From positions 8,198,708-8,262,707 of the forward strand of contig OY829329.1 in NCBI GenBank assembly GCA_963691655.1: a DNA stretch of 64,000 nucleotides. Direction: 5' to 3'. Of this stretch, positions 10,699-22,989 are shown in pieces (positions within the stretch are counted from its first letter, which is position 1; each line of letters starts with the position of its first letter). The stretch is from Toxonevra muliebris. Its lineage: Eukaryota > Arthropoda > Insecta > Diptera > Pallopteridae. The translations under genes and the position numbers were made by a program. The notes beneath the pieces were generated by a model. It ran no database searches, had not been told where the DNA came from, and saw only the letters and a program-made list of their open reading frames with translations.

Positions 10699-12540
10699 AA
10701 ATAAGCGCTTCCAAAATGCTTTTGTTTTTGGATAGGCACACAAGTTTTTCCCGTTGGGTAAGTAAGTACCTAAAATCGCGTATGAAGAATTCCCCTTCCC
10801 TATGCCGTTTTTGCTGCTGCTGCTGCTCCCAAATGTTGCCAATGCTACCACCAATAATATCATGATGGTGGTAGGTAAAGCCATCAGCATATCATCGCCA
10901 TACAAAACAGCAGCAGCAACAGCAACAGCAGCAGCAGCCTCCTCGCGTGCCGCATGCCACCACACACATTTCACGTATGCAAGTAGTTATCTCTGTATGT
11001 TTGTATGTATTTGTGTGGAAGAAGAATCCGAATCCTATAGTATTTGACTTCATTTTTCCTGCTTGATTTCGTACTTTTTTTTTTTAGCATGACGACTATA
11101 CTACCAAAAAAAAAAAGAAAAAAAAAGTAGTATTCATTTTTATTTACGCTCACATAAAGATTTACTACAGTTTATCGTTTTTGACTTGGCTTGTATGTCA
11201 TTTTTTTTTTTATTTCAATCATTCGTTTGGTTGTTTGTGTCTTTGTGTGTGTGTGTGGGTAAGTGCTTTTTGCTGGCGCGCAGCATGAGCAATTTGAGTT
11301 TTTGCTGCCTTCCTTCAACATTCGCGTTGTCTACATTTCTTTCTCCTATTCTGAAAATGCAAAACTCTGAGTACTGATTTCTTTTTCGCGTATTTGCTTA
11401 GCTGCTTATTTTTTGCATACATATTATTATGTATTTATGTTTGGGTATGTTTGATGTGTGTGTGTGTGTGTGTTATTATAAATTAGTATGAGTGGGAAAA
11501 ATTATGAGCAAACAAGATGTAAATCAATGTTTCCGCCTTCGCCAATTTGCTTCTTTTCCACTCCTCAACTTTTTTTGCGGGGTTTTGTTTTTATATTTAT
11601 CCCTTTATGTAAATGTATTTATGTGTGTGTGTATATGCATATATGTGTGTGTGCGTGCACACAAGGGTTAAACGAGTGGCAAATCGACAGTAAATTTATA
11701 TGCAATGAAGACACAATGAAGCAAAAAAACAAATACATATAACAAACAACAGAATAAAAATAAAAGGAAAAATAAAAAAAAATAAAAAAATTGAAATGAA
11801 TTATTTGCCTTCATTTCTTTTGCTAGTTTTGTTTACATTTGAATTTGTACCAAAAATAAAATGTATTCTTAGTACGCTTCAGTTGGCTTGAAACACTGCC
11901 AGCAGGAGCAGGAACAGAAGCAGAAGCAGCAAAAATAGAAGTAGAATCATGTTTGCATGAATTTGCTGCTGCTATTGCTGCTGGGTGCCTGCTTGCCTTT
12001 CTTTTGCCCTGATGTCTTATTTTCTTTAATTTTTTTTTTTATTTTTTGTTACTTTATTTGCAAATGTAAGTGTTTTCCCCCTTTTTTCTTTTTTCTCTCT
12101 TTGTTTATTCACACCAAACATTTTTTTAAAATTTTCTAAAAATCTAGTAAGGTAGAGGGTGGCACTGGCACGATGAATGTTTACTATACTTACTACATAT
12201 ATTATCCAAAATCAACCCTTTTAGTAGTTATTCTTTTTATTTAGATTATAGAACTGGGGTGCACCTATGCGTTGCTGACATGTTTCTGAGTGTTTGTATT
12301 TGTGTGTGTGTGTGTGAGTGTGTGTGGGTACATTAAAATGTCATTGTAGTTCATAAATACAATACATACTTATGTGACAACACAGCCATGCAAACATATT
12401 TACTATGGTATACATGTGTATGGTGAATTGTCTTTTGGGTCTTGATGCAACCAATGGCACCAGTATCGTTTCTATTGCGATAGTTTGAGACTTCAAGTAA
12501 AACTTTTTATACCCAAAATAAAAGTAGAAATAGCACAAAC
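10699..12540. other. Simple-sequence-rich non-coding DNA
   Basis: I see no gene. The stretch contains CTG/CAG-rich patches (10811-10835 and 10908-10940), GT microsatellites near 11245, 11455-11472, 11620-11655 and 12302-12326, and A and T runs. The open frames 10513-10974 (minus) and 11957-12139 (plus) are alanine or leucine/phenylalanine low-complexity readings. Confidence 0.65.
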
Positions 12541-13390
12541 CTTTAACCTGTAGAGTGTTGTTAGAAATTTTTTATGTTCTTGTTCGCCATTTTGAATTTT
12601 GAAATTCTGTTTACAGATTTGCATTTAGCGACCCCAGAAACCAACGCAAAAAAAGTTTGAAACGAATTAGAATATTTTTTCAAAAACTTGTCCGCCATTT
12701 TGTATACGCCATATTGAATTTTGAATTTCAATTTACAGATTCGGATTTAGCTACTTCAAAAACTAAAAAAAAAAACCGGTTTCAAACGAATTAGAATAAT
12801 TTTGCAAAAAATTTATCCACCATATTGGATACGCCATTTTGAATTTTGAAATTTAATTTGCAGATTCGGATTCGGATCCCAAAAACCTTCGAAAAACAAG
12901 TTTCAGACGAATTAGAATAATTTTGCAAAAATTTGTCCGCCATATTGGTTCCGCCATCTTGAATTTTGAGATTCTGCTTACAAATTCGGATTCAACGACT
13001 CCAAAAACCCCCCAAAAAAACGGGTTTCAAACGAATTAGAATAATTTTACAAAAGTTTGTCCGCCATATTGGATACGCCATTTTGAATTTTGAAATTCAA
13101 TTTGTAGATTCGGATTCAGTGATCCCAAAAACCTTCGAAAAACAAGTTTCTGACGAATTAGAATAATTTTGCAAAAATTTGTCCGCCATATTGGATCCGC
13201 CATCTTGAATTTTGAGATTCTGCTTACAGATTCGGATTCACCGACCTCAAAAAAACCGGTTTCAAAGGAATTAGAATAATTTTGCAATAATTTGTCCGCC
13301 ATATTGGATCCGCTATCTTGAATTTTAAGATTCTGCTTGCAGATTCGGATTCAGCTACCCCAAAAACCACCGAGTATCAATTTTCATGGT
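12541..13390 (+). repeat. About 120-bp tandem repeat with paired GCCAT (PHO/YY1-like) motifs
   Basis: Seven units: CCGCCATATT or a variant recurs at 12692, 12817, 12937, 13061, 13183 and 13296, with an earlier partial unit near 12585. Spacings of 113-125 bp suggest alternating dimers. Most units carry two motifs about 15 bp apart, CCGCCATATTGG and CCGCCATCTTGAATTTT. I count eleven GCCAT cores. The rest of the unit is AGATTCGGATTCAGCGAC and then ACGAATTAGAATAATTTTGC. No coding capacity is expected. Confidence 0.85.
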
Positions 13391-13499
13391 TTTTTTATAA
13401 ACTGAATATTGTTGGCCACTATAATCCACCCTGGTACTCTAAAGGTTAAAAGTTTTAACTTAAAACCTCAATACCTTATTCTCTCTGCCCTTTTCTTTA

Positions 13500-13965
13500 T
13501 CCTTTAGGTACCAAAATGAATGGTCATACACAAATAAGCTCAGTTGGAAAGCCTAAATAGAACTTAGAGGCAAGACTGCTCGGAAAAAAGTGAGGTCTAA
13601 GTCCACACGTGGCACTCTGGTCATACCCATCCATAATAAGGCCAATCCCAATGTATACATCATTAGTATGGTGGCATGCTATGAGGAAGTGATATAATCA
13701 AACTAAACTAGGTAGAGTTCAAGACTACATGATACCCAAATTAAACTTCAAAAAAGGCTTCGAAGCCTTGTTTTCAACAAGAGCAGATTGGAGAAGAAAA
13801 TGTGTATGAGCTGGTCTTGAGAGAGAACTCTACATCGACGAGTCAGAGATGGACTGCGGAGTCGGTGCGAAATTCTACTCAGAACATCTCAATTCCGAAG
13901 AATTTCTTAGACATTCGAATGAAGCCAGTATTTTAGGTCCCCGCGGGGCATACGGTCTCAATAAA
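13500..13965 (+). pseudogene. Non-LTR retrotransposon C-terminal relic with RNase H-like piece
   Basis: In one frame LLGKK*GLSPHVALWSY and then IIRPIPMYTSLVWWHAMR match the region after the RT palm in LINEs (WGLSP, then IVRP..YASLVWW in relatives). A stop stands where tryptophan is expected. About 70 codons later ERELYIDESEMDCGVGAKFY resembles the start of an RNase H domain (YTDGSK..GVGAGVY in relatives), here with the key DGS changed to DES. The pieces are in different frames. This is a separate copy from the LINE at 4063-6175. Its upstream RT and downstream RNase H are missing. Confidence 0.65.
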
Positions 13966-14115
13966 ACCCCTCCATCGTTTTCAGTCGTTGGCCATCATTT
14001 TCAGTTCCCTTCAACATTTTCCCGATTTATCGAATTTTCTAGGAAGTTTTACGGGGTGAGGGTAGCTGCGCTTCTCTTTTTCGTGGTCTTGAAAATTGAT
14101 CAGTGTCAAATTCCT

Positions 14116-14507
14116 TTAACCCTTTCGGGACCAAAAGGAAACCAGAGAAGATAGCGCCAAACCAAAACCGGATTTGTACTCTCTGGCTCTTGTGACATTT
14201 TTTCATCAAAACAGAAATTTTGCGTCCCTGAAGGCCTGAACTTTTATGGACCACCGGTGCCTCCTTGGCCCACAACAAATTTTTTTAAGAATTTTTTCGA
14301 TACATTTCATTATATATATTTTTTTAAAAATAGACAAAGTTACTTAGTATTAATTTTTAACTTAACCCTTTTTTGACCATAAGGAAACTAGAAACGATAG
14401 AGCAAAACCGGTTATGGTACCATGATTGTGGAAGACCTAAGCAACCATAATTTCAAAACAAAAGGTTCCGATCAATCCTCATTAAAATTCGGACGCCAAC
14501 GGGTTAA
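14116..14507 (+). repeat. 246-bp TTAACCC repeat, copy 1
   Basis: TTAACCCTTTCGGGACC starts at 14116 and TTAACCCTTTTTTGACC at 14362, a step of 246 bp. Both are followed by AAGGAAAC and an AGCAAAACCGG-like phrase, so this is a dimer of one unit. The second unit ends CGCCAACGGGTTAA at 14507. Read on the minus strand, the segment at 45420-45996 has the same structure with a step of 245 bp. TTAA-CCC ends resemble piggyBac termini, but no transposase is seen. Confidence 0.7.
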
Positions 14508-15560
14508 GAAGTTCAAAATAAAAAAGGATTTTAAATAAGAATTTTTAAAAAATATTAAAAATTATTCATACATTCAAACTCAAAAACTTAATTACACACT
14601 TATAAATGTAAGATTTTCAAACGAGAAACCGCCACTGTGCTTACAGCAGCACTTCACTAAATAAAGATGTTACTACAATGTACATTGTACATATGTCTGG
14701 TGAGGGAATAAGGGGGGAAAAAACAAATCCTCAAGGGAAATTCACAGTTTTGTTTACTTGAATTTCTCATTTTCGGGATGACACATTTAAATTGTTTGTT
14801 TAAGAGATTGCAAGAGAAAAAAAGAAGAAAAAGAAAAACTAGAATTGAGTAAAATAGAAAAATTGCATTTTGATTTGTAAAGAAAAAAAGGCAAAAATAT
14901 AAAAAGAATAAAATAAAATTCACTTGACCATACATATATCAATGAAAGACCAAAGAAGTACAAAACAAATAGTAATAGCGAGATTATTAAAAAAGTAGTA
15001 GAAATAGGAAGGAAGGAAGTTATTTGTGACTTAATCGAGCGTGATGAAATATCAAGCGTGAAACAGTAGGAAATGCACTAGAGGGTTATGAGGGTAAAAG
15101 ATGATGACATTTTTCTTCCAACTGCACTATGGTCTCAATTCCCCAATTTGATGGTCAAAAATGGATTAGTGAACTCTATTCAGGCAGAGCTGTAAAAGAA
15201 TGCAGTAATTTCAGTAATTTTAAGTCTGATGACTTCGTTTAAAAATTATTGAATTATTTTATTCTTTTGGAGAGTGAAGAATTAAAATTATGATGTCATA
15301 AATCATATTGAAGTGACTCTTTGGCAAAAAAAAAAAAAAAAAACAAAATGAATTTTGCCAAAAAATGGTTCCTTCCAAGGGCTGTAAAAAAAACTAAACA
15401 ACATACAATCGTAATAATAGTCTATCTTATATAAAAAAAAATAAATTGAACAAAACGAGTCTACGTGGAAAAAAAAATTCATCGAGTATTTAAAAAATTA
15501 GAACACCCGCCAACTTGAAAAAAGTATGCTTCGAGAAAAGCGCGTTTAAAGAATCGTGTA
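14508..15560. other. AT-rich non-coding DNA
   Basis: I see no gene. The minus frame 14657-14935 is phenylalanine/leucine low complexity. A-rich runs lie near 15330-15345 and 15430-15475. Confidence 0.65.
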
Positions 15561-15574
15561 GCTGCCGCGCGACT

Positions 15575-16369
15575 ATGAAATTCTTATAAAACTCATAATA
15601 TACGTACTTATATAAATGCGTATATTTAAGAATAATATTTTTTATATAAAATTTTAGACACGTATTTTAGACACTATAAGGAAAAATTCTATGCAAAAAA
15701 AAATTAATTTTTTTGGATCCGAGCATGTCCCCTTAAAAAAAACGCGATACTTCTCATGTGCTTATTTTGTACGCGACTTTAAATAGCGGTTGAATTCGCA
15801 GAAAGCGCGACATTTCTCATGTGTTTTTTGTACGCGACCTTAAATCGCGGCTTAATTCATAAAAAGTGCGACATTTCACATGTGTTAGTTGTTCGCGACT
15901 GTAAAACGCGACATTCCTAATATGTTTATTGTACGCGACTATAAACCGCGACATTTCTCATGTGTTTATTGTACGCGACTTTAAGTCGTGCATAAATTCA
16001 TACCGAAAAACGCTACATTTCTGTTGTGTTTGTTGTACGCGACTTTAAGTCGTGAATGAATGCATAGAAAACTTTCCATATTTTTGTCGTATGCGACTTC
16101 AAATGGCATATAAATCGCGTACAAAAAACATATGAGCAATGACGCGAGTTTTAAGAATTCATCCAGCGCTGTTTATGAATCTATGGAAAAAAATATTTTG
16201 GTAAAGTGCTTGTATGAAATTCTTATAATACTCATAATATACGCACTGATATAAATACGTATATTACAAAAACCATATTTTTTTATAAAATTTTAGACAC
16301 TACAAGAAACTATTTTAAGCAAAAAAAAAATTTATTTTTTGTACCCGACCAATGGACATGCTCCCTTAA
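15575..16369. repeat. CGCGACTTTAAATCGCG array between two direct duplications
   Basis: The core, about 15740-16150, repeats a unit of about 40-65 bp with ACATTTCTCATGTGTTTATT, GTACGCGACTTTAA and TCGCG pieces. CGCGA and TCGCG make the unit partly self-complementary. The core is flanked by a direct duplication of about 160 bp (15575-15735 and 16213-16369). Both copies start ATGAAATTCTTATAA and end with a CATGYYCCCTTAA phrase. No protein is encoded. Confidence 0.75.
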
Positions 16370-16439
16370 TTGTGATAGAAATATCTAACAGAATATAAAA
16401 TTGCATGGTTTTATCTGCAATAGCTGCGAAATTATAGCG

Positions 16440-17190
16440 TTTTTTAAATTTTATTTGTATGGAAAGTGGGCGTGGTAATGGTCCGATATTTTTTATTTTT
16501 GGAATAAGACATCAGGATAATAATATATAACTGTGTACAAAATTTGATGTTCATAACTGCATTGAGTTCGGAATTCTAGCACTTTCAAAATTTTACATGT
16601 ATGAAAAGTGGGCGTGGTAACATTCCAATATTTTTTATTTTTGGTATGAGACATGGGAATAATAATATATAAGTGTGTACAAAATTTTATGTTTATAACT
16701 GCATTGAGTTTGAAATTCTAGCGCTTTTAAAATTTTACATGTATGAAAAGTGGGCGTGGTAACATTCCAATATTTTTTATTTTTGGTATGAGACATGGGA
16801 ATAATAATATATAAGTGTGTACAAAATTTTATGTTCATAACTGCATTGAGTTTGAAATTCTAGCGCTTTTAAAATTTTACATGTATGAAAACTGGGCGTG
16901 GTAAGATTCCAATATTTTTTATTTTCAAGATGAGACATAAAGATAATAATATGTGAGTGTACACAAATTTCGTGGTCATAACTGCGTAGAATTCGAAATT
17001 ATAGCGCTTTTAAAATTTCACTTCTATGAAAAGTAGGCGTGGCAATGGTCTGATATTTTTTATTTTTGATATGAGACAAGGTGATAATACAAAATTTCAT
17101 GACCATAACTGTGATATATATCAAGTTATCCTCCCTTGGCATTTTTTATTTGTATGGCAAGTAGGCGTGGTAATAGTCAGATCGTGATTT
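16440..17190 (+). repeat. About 142-bp tandem repeat with GTGGGCGTGG boxes
   Basis: The box occurs at 16466, 16609, 16750, 16892, 17033 and 17161, giving steps of 143, 141, 142, 141 and 128 bp. Each unit contains AATATTTTTTATTTTTGG, GAGACATGGGAATAATAATA, a GTGTACAAAATTTTATG phrase and CATAACTGCATTGAGTT. Copies 2 and 3 are almost identical, so expansion is recent there. The box and its TGTATGRAAAG lead-in match the 133-bp array at 3530-4062. Confidence 0.85.
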
Positions 17191-19535
17191 TTTTTTACCA
17201 AATAATCACAATTAACCTCAGATACAAATAATTTAAATTTGAGAATTTTACCTGCATAAAAGTGAATTTGGTACCACAGTGCACTGCATAGAATATTAAA
17301 GAAATCTTTGAAGTAAAGTAATAATAAAATTGTAATACTTTGTGTATAGTAAGTAAACAAAGATTAAGGGTTAATATTCTTAACTCAAATATAAGTTTTG
17401 ATCATTTGTAGCGTTTTTGTCTTTTTAGCTACTTAATTCAGCTTTTAGCAAGCTGACACTTCAACGTTTTCCATAATAAAAAAAAATAAAAAAAAAATAA
17501 AAAGTTTTAAATGTGCACTTTATTACACAGGATTTGAGGACAGAAGGAAGGTAGGAGGACGACAGGAGGGCGGGAGTAGAAGTTTCACTCTTTCTCCTTC
17601 TTCGCTTTTCCTCTTTCTACACATTGAACTTTTCAAGTAAATCCATCTTTGCATCAATTTACGTCCACTTCATTAGCTGCTGCATTCAATGTTTGTTACA
17701 CGCCTTCTCAGCTTTGCTCGCGCGCGCCGCATAGTTGTATGAAATTGTTTTTGTGAGAAAACTCCTGTTGAATGATGAAAGGCGCAAAGTTAAATTTGAA
17801 GTAGTTGAGAAAGCAAACGAGCGTATCCACAAAACTTTATTATAGTTAAAACTGCTTCATCATCATCAATATGCGAGCGAGTTAGCTAGCGGTAAGCTAA
17901 AGCAATAAGTTTTTGTGGACATCATCATCAGCAACATAATCAGCAACAACCCAATCGTTGTCTTGGTTTTGCTTGTGGTCGTCGTTCGTCTGTCTACTCA
18001 ACGCAAAGTTACAATCAAACAAACTAAAGAAATAATCGTAAAAAGAAAATCTCAAGAAAGAAATATGCAGAATTGAAGGACTTTACCTACACCATACAAC
18101 GCAAGTAGACGTCAACGATGACGATAACGACAACGACGACGACGACAATGAAGACTATGACAACATTCGGTCTTTGACCAAAAGTCCTTAACTAAGTTAA
18201 CATCAACCAGTAACAAAACACCAAAAACACTTCATAACAAATTTCCAGTGAATACGAAAGCGGCGTAGTTTACGATGAGTGTTTCGAATGAGTTTGGGGG
18301 CGTCGTCAGTATTTGGCCTTTGTTTATTCACTGTTCTTGCATATACAGACAAACAGACAGACATACATGCAACATACAATGAATGGTGGAAGTTTTATAT
18401 ATGTACTTCAAATCGCCTCTATACTTATATTCCCTCGCAACCTCTAACTAACTCTAACTTTACCTTTTTTTGTTGTCGTGGCCGTTGCCGTTGCCGTTGA
18501 CGTTGCCATATCCCGAAAAAAAGAAGTAAATAAATTGTGTGTTTGTATTAAGGAAATAAATTACAGTCGCCAGTCAACACATTCACACATGTTTACTTAA
18601 ATCTTAAACAACCTCCAGTATTCCACTCAATTCAACTGACTTCAGGCAGCATAAGAAATCACATCGTAAGAAGAAAACCATGAACGACGACGGCAGCGCG
18701 GACGACCGAAAACCCACGTACTAAAGCCTCAAAGCAAAAAAAAAATAAAAAAACAAATCGAAAAAACAAACCCAAGAAAAAAAAACACGCAAAAAAAAAA
18801 AAGCCGAAGAAAAACAATAAAGAGTAGGAAAAAAATAATAACTATTGCAATTTCGACAATGAAATAAATAGCAAAATATTTACAACCAACATAGCCGGCA
18901 ATGAGTGACCAACCACCGCTAACAACAGTACAACAACTACCAACAACAATAGCAATAATAACAATAATAATAATAACGTTCAACGGCAGACGTTATACGA
19001 ACGTGCTTCATTCACTTTGTCTATGTTTGTTTGAGAATGAAAGAAAGAGAAAAGAAAAAAAATAACAGGAGAAGAAATGTTTTTGCACTTAATGCGCTTT
19101 TCCTGATGAGCTTTCATTATTAGATTGCATCTATTATTATTGTAGTTGCTGTTGTTGTTGTCGTGGTTGATGATGATGGCAATGATATTAGTTTACTGGT
19201 GAAGTTGGTGGTTGGAGGTGTTGATTGTTGTTGGTCGTATGTTGTCCTGAAACCTATGCACACTCACACACACATACTTAAAACTAATTGCGTAGGCAGA
19301 CACCAATTGTTTTGGATTAATTGTGATTCATATCAAATGAAGTATTTTGTCGTAAAATTTGTTGCGTCTGTTAAAGCTTTAAAAAACACTAATAAAATAC
19401 ATACATAGAATGGATTTTATGTAGCAATAAATAATTAGCTTTAATTTCTAAAAATTATACCTAAGTTCTTTAAAATCATATGTTGCTTTAATTTCAAGCA
19501 GAACTTAGGGTCTCAGTAATTTTAAAATCACAACC
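17191..19535. other. Non-coding stretch with CAA/GAC-type microsatellites
   Basis: I see no convincing gene. It holds a GACGACGAC patch near 18130-18150, CATCAT and CAACAA patches near 17860-17950 and 18915-18970, and A-rich runs near 18735-18800. The minus frame 18729-18983 is isoleucine/phenylalanine low complexity. Base composition near 17560-18110 is less extreme than around it; an unrecognised untranslated exon cannot be excluded. Confidence 0.55.
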
Positions 19536-21063
19536 AATTCAGGTCAGATATCTCATTGAACTTGAGACCAAAAATTGAACCGATTTCAGGTAAAAAATCT
19601 GACCAAAAAGAGACCAGAACTAAGATCAAGTTCAGACCTAAAGTTAAACCAAAATTCCGATCAAAAATCAGACAAAAACTCAGACCGAATTCAAACCTGA
19701 AATCCGACCTAAGCTCAGACCAAATTCAGACCGAAACTCAGACTAAAACTCTGACCTAATATCAGACCAAATTCGGACCTAAAATCCGACCCAAATTCAG
19801 ACCAAATTCAGACCGAAACTCAGACCAAAACTGTGACCTAAAATCAGACCAAATTCAGTCCAAAATTCCCACCAAATTCAGATCGAAACTCAGACCAAAA
19901 CTCTGACCTAAAATCAGACCAAATTAAGACCTAAAATCAGACCAAAATTTCGACCAAATTTAGACCTAAAATCAGACCAAAACTCTGACCAAATTCAGAC
20001 CTAAAATCAGACCAAAACTCTGACCAAATTCAGACCTAAAACCTGACCCAAGCTTAGACCAAATTCAGACCTAAAATCCGACCTAAGCTCAGACCAAAAC
20101 TCAGAAACAATATCTGACCTAAAATCAGACCAAAACTCAGACCGAATTCAGACCTAAAAACCGACCCAAACTCAGACCAAATTCAGACCGAAACTCAGAC
20201 AAAAACTCTGACCCAAACTCAGACCAAATTCAAACCTGAAATCAGACCAAAAATCAGACCAAATTCAGACCTAAAATCAGACCCTAACTCAGACCAAAAT
20301 CAGAACTAAAATCTGACCAAAACTCGAAAAAGCGAGAACTAAAATCAGACAAAGACTTAGACCTTCTTCAGACCTAAAATCAGACAAGAACTTTCACCAA
20401 ATTCAGACCTAAAATCAAATCAAAACTCAGAACAAAGACGTAAAATCAGACTAAAGTCAGAACTAAAATCTGACCAAAACTTAGACCAAATTCTGACTTA
20501 AAATCAGTCCCAAACTCAGACCAAATTCAAAATTGAAATCGGACCTAAAATCAGGCCAAATTCAGACTTAAAGTCAGACCTAAAGTTAAACCCAAACTCA
20601 GACCAAAGTCAGACCTAAACTCATACCAAAGTCAGAACTAAAATCAGACCAAAGCCAAAACTAAAATCTGGCCAAAACTTCGACCAAATTCAGACGTAAA
20701 ATCTGACCAAAACTAAAACCAAATTTGGACCTAAAATCACACCAGAATTTAGACCAAATTCAAACCTAAAATCAGACTAGAACTTAGACCAAAAAAAAAA
20801 ATCTAAAGTCAAGCAAAAATTCAAAGCAACAAGAAGAGCAAAATTCATATTGAAAGAAGACAAATTTAGACCTAAAATCTGACCAAATTCAGACCAGAAC
20901 TCAGACCAAATTCAGATTACTACCAGACCAAAACTCAAACTAAATTTCGAATCAAAACACAGATTAAAATTCTAACTGTAGAAAGACTTTTGAATTACAA
21001 GAGTTCACGTTTTTGAAAGAAAGGAGCTAAGCTACAGCCTACATAGTTTTCCATCAGCCACTG
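19536..21063 (-). mobile_element. Array element B: CAGACCAAA repeats
   Basis: From about 19540 to 20985 the sequence is a degenerate array of AAATTCAGACCTAAAATCAG units with short local higher-order copies, for example near 19965-20045. About 75 bp beyond the array CCATCAGCCACTG ends at 21063. On the minus strand this reads CAGTGGCTGATGG, a possible diverged CAGTGGCGGAT terminus. No left terminus is evident. The frame 19556-19759 is the repeat translated. Confidence 0.55.
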
Positions 21064-22763
21064 ATCGCAACTGAGATTCCCGTTATAGAGACTCGAAACC
21101 CATCGTTTGAAATATGAGGGATTCATACACAAACTTTTTTTTATTTCAACTCCTGAATGTTTCACGATTGAGAGCGAATTCCTTATGATGAAAAGGCAAA
21201 AACATTTTTCTGTGACAGCAATGCTCTATGAACCACTTTAACACCTCCTCTGGGGTGTTATAAGAGGTCATTACTTATATAAATAGTGAAACTAGGTCAT
21301 CGGTGACGAAACCTATTGTAAAGTCTTCGAGAAAAACGTTCCCAATCAAAATGTGAAGCAATGTGAACGATAAAAACTTATCAATTTAAATACTTTGCTT
21401 TTATGTAAGCTATAGTCCCAAAACTGTTCAAGCAAAATCCTTTTTAATTGATTGCTATATTCTTCAGACTAACTACCGGCTATCCTTTGAATTACACAAT
21501 TCCTGAAGTCTCTCCTCATTTGCTACTTATGCATTTACAGAAAGTGTGTGATTTATGAGAATACACATCATCATTCTTTTCACTCTATCAAATGTAGGTA
21601 CTAGATATTAACTAAAGTGCCACTCGAAGCAGGAAATAATTCAAAACTGCCAAGGCAAATAAGATTTTCATTGCAAAAATTTCTATTTCTATTGAAGTTA
21701 CACACTTGTATCCTTATAGAAATGTATACAAATACGGAACTTTACTACTTCAAAAGAAAAAAGATTAGGATAACTAAGAAAAACTATTCGGTTTATTTTT
21801 TTATTGTGAACGAATTGAATGTCTAACAAACATCATGTTGGCCTTCATGTGTAATTATTTTCAGGAACTACTTGAGAAGAAGAAAAAAAAATGGAGAAAA
21901 AGGAAATGTTATGAGAATTTTATGTAAACAGCGTTATCAAAATATGAACATCAAATCGCTTAATCATAAGCAAACACTAGCAGCAGCCAAGCGAGCGAAT
22001 ATGCAATTCAAGCCAAGTGTAGCAAACAGCAGAGGCAAATGGTGAAAGGAGCAGGATGCTGTGATGTGGTGTGTGCTTTTTAAGGCACACTCAGTTGGAC
22101 GCATCATATTAGATTTGCCCATTCTGAAAAGTTCAAACTTCTGCTTGTTATATTTCAAAATATCTAAAGCAAAGCAGAAGAATTGTGTGGATGTATGTAC
22201 AAATTATTTTGGAAAATCATTTTACCAGTTTCATATGTTTTGAATTTTTGATGTTTATACAACAGGACGTTCATATTTCCCATCAACGTGTGTGTCTCTG
22301 AGCGTGGGTGTGTTGTGTGAAAAAAGAAAATATTTTCAATGACGACAGGAAGCCAATAACAACATCATCATCATCATCATCAAATACACAAAAGTTCAAC
22401 ATAAATGTCCAAAGAATAATGCAACAATTTTTTTTTTGGAGTTTTGGGGAAAAGCAGATTAGTTAAAGAAGCAGAAGCCTTTTGAGATAGACAGCTGGCA
22501 GGCAGGCATATTTGACTTTTGACTGATGCTGGTTGAGAGAAAAGAATAACAAAAGAGATAAAAATGATTGGCAATCTTGAAACATGAAGAACGCTATACA
22601 TATTCATATACAGTAATGTTCGGTGAATTGAATCGATGAATCCGAAGATGTCGATGCAATTAACCGAGGAATTCGAGTCCATTTAGAACTAAAAACACAA
22701 GGTCTTTGGCGAAATTAAACGGGAAAGGCAACTAAACGTGACCCAATTAACCGGGAATTACTA
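21064..22763. other. Non-coding DNA, nothing recognised
   Basis: I see no gene, RNA or clear repeat apart from a CATCAT run near 22365-22381 and a T run near 22430. Short open frames (21617-21826, 22380-22682) have no recognisable family pattern. Confidence 0.55.
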
Positions 22764-22810
22764 TTAACCCATTTCTGACCAGTGTTCGAAAAATCGACCA
22801 TTGACTTTTT
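22764..22810 (+). repeat. TTAACCC-type terminus
   Basis: TTAACCCATTTCTGACCAG is followed by TGTTCGAAAAATCGACCA. It resembles the left end at 55569 (TTAACCCATTACTAGCCA). A GGGTTAA partner was not found nearby, so it may be a solitary decayed end of a piggyBac-like or TTAA-satellite element. It lies just left of the 51-bp array. Confidence 0.45.
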
Positions 22811-22989
22811 CGAATTTTCTGTAGGTTAGCAGGAAATAAATTAACTTAGCAGCCCCGCAAATATTTTATTTTACACTTTTGTAAACCTAAATTACTTTGA
22901 ATTCGTGTTTTTATCCTGAAACTAAATGACAAAGGAAAAGCAAAAAAAAACTGGAAAAAAATTTGCATCCATAGTTTGAAGGTAGTCTG

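Noticed and set aside
10513..10974. 153-codon minus-strand open frame
   Set aside because: Part of it is the end of the CAGACCAAAA array and its CAGTGGCGG terminus, the rest a CAG repeat.
12692..13305. CCATATTGG as SRF CArG boxes
   Set aside because: Only five A/T bases separate CC and GG; the CArG consensus needs six.
14362..14507. A 146-bp piggyBac MITE on its own
   Set aside because: The TTAACCC start is one junction of a 246-bp repeat that is also present at 45420-45996, so an independent MITE is not the simplest reading.
15575..16369. A small LTR-type element, given two 160-bp direct repeats
   Set aside because: The repeats do not begin TG and end CA, and I see no primer-binding site or polypurine tract; kept only as a possibility in the finding.
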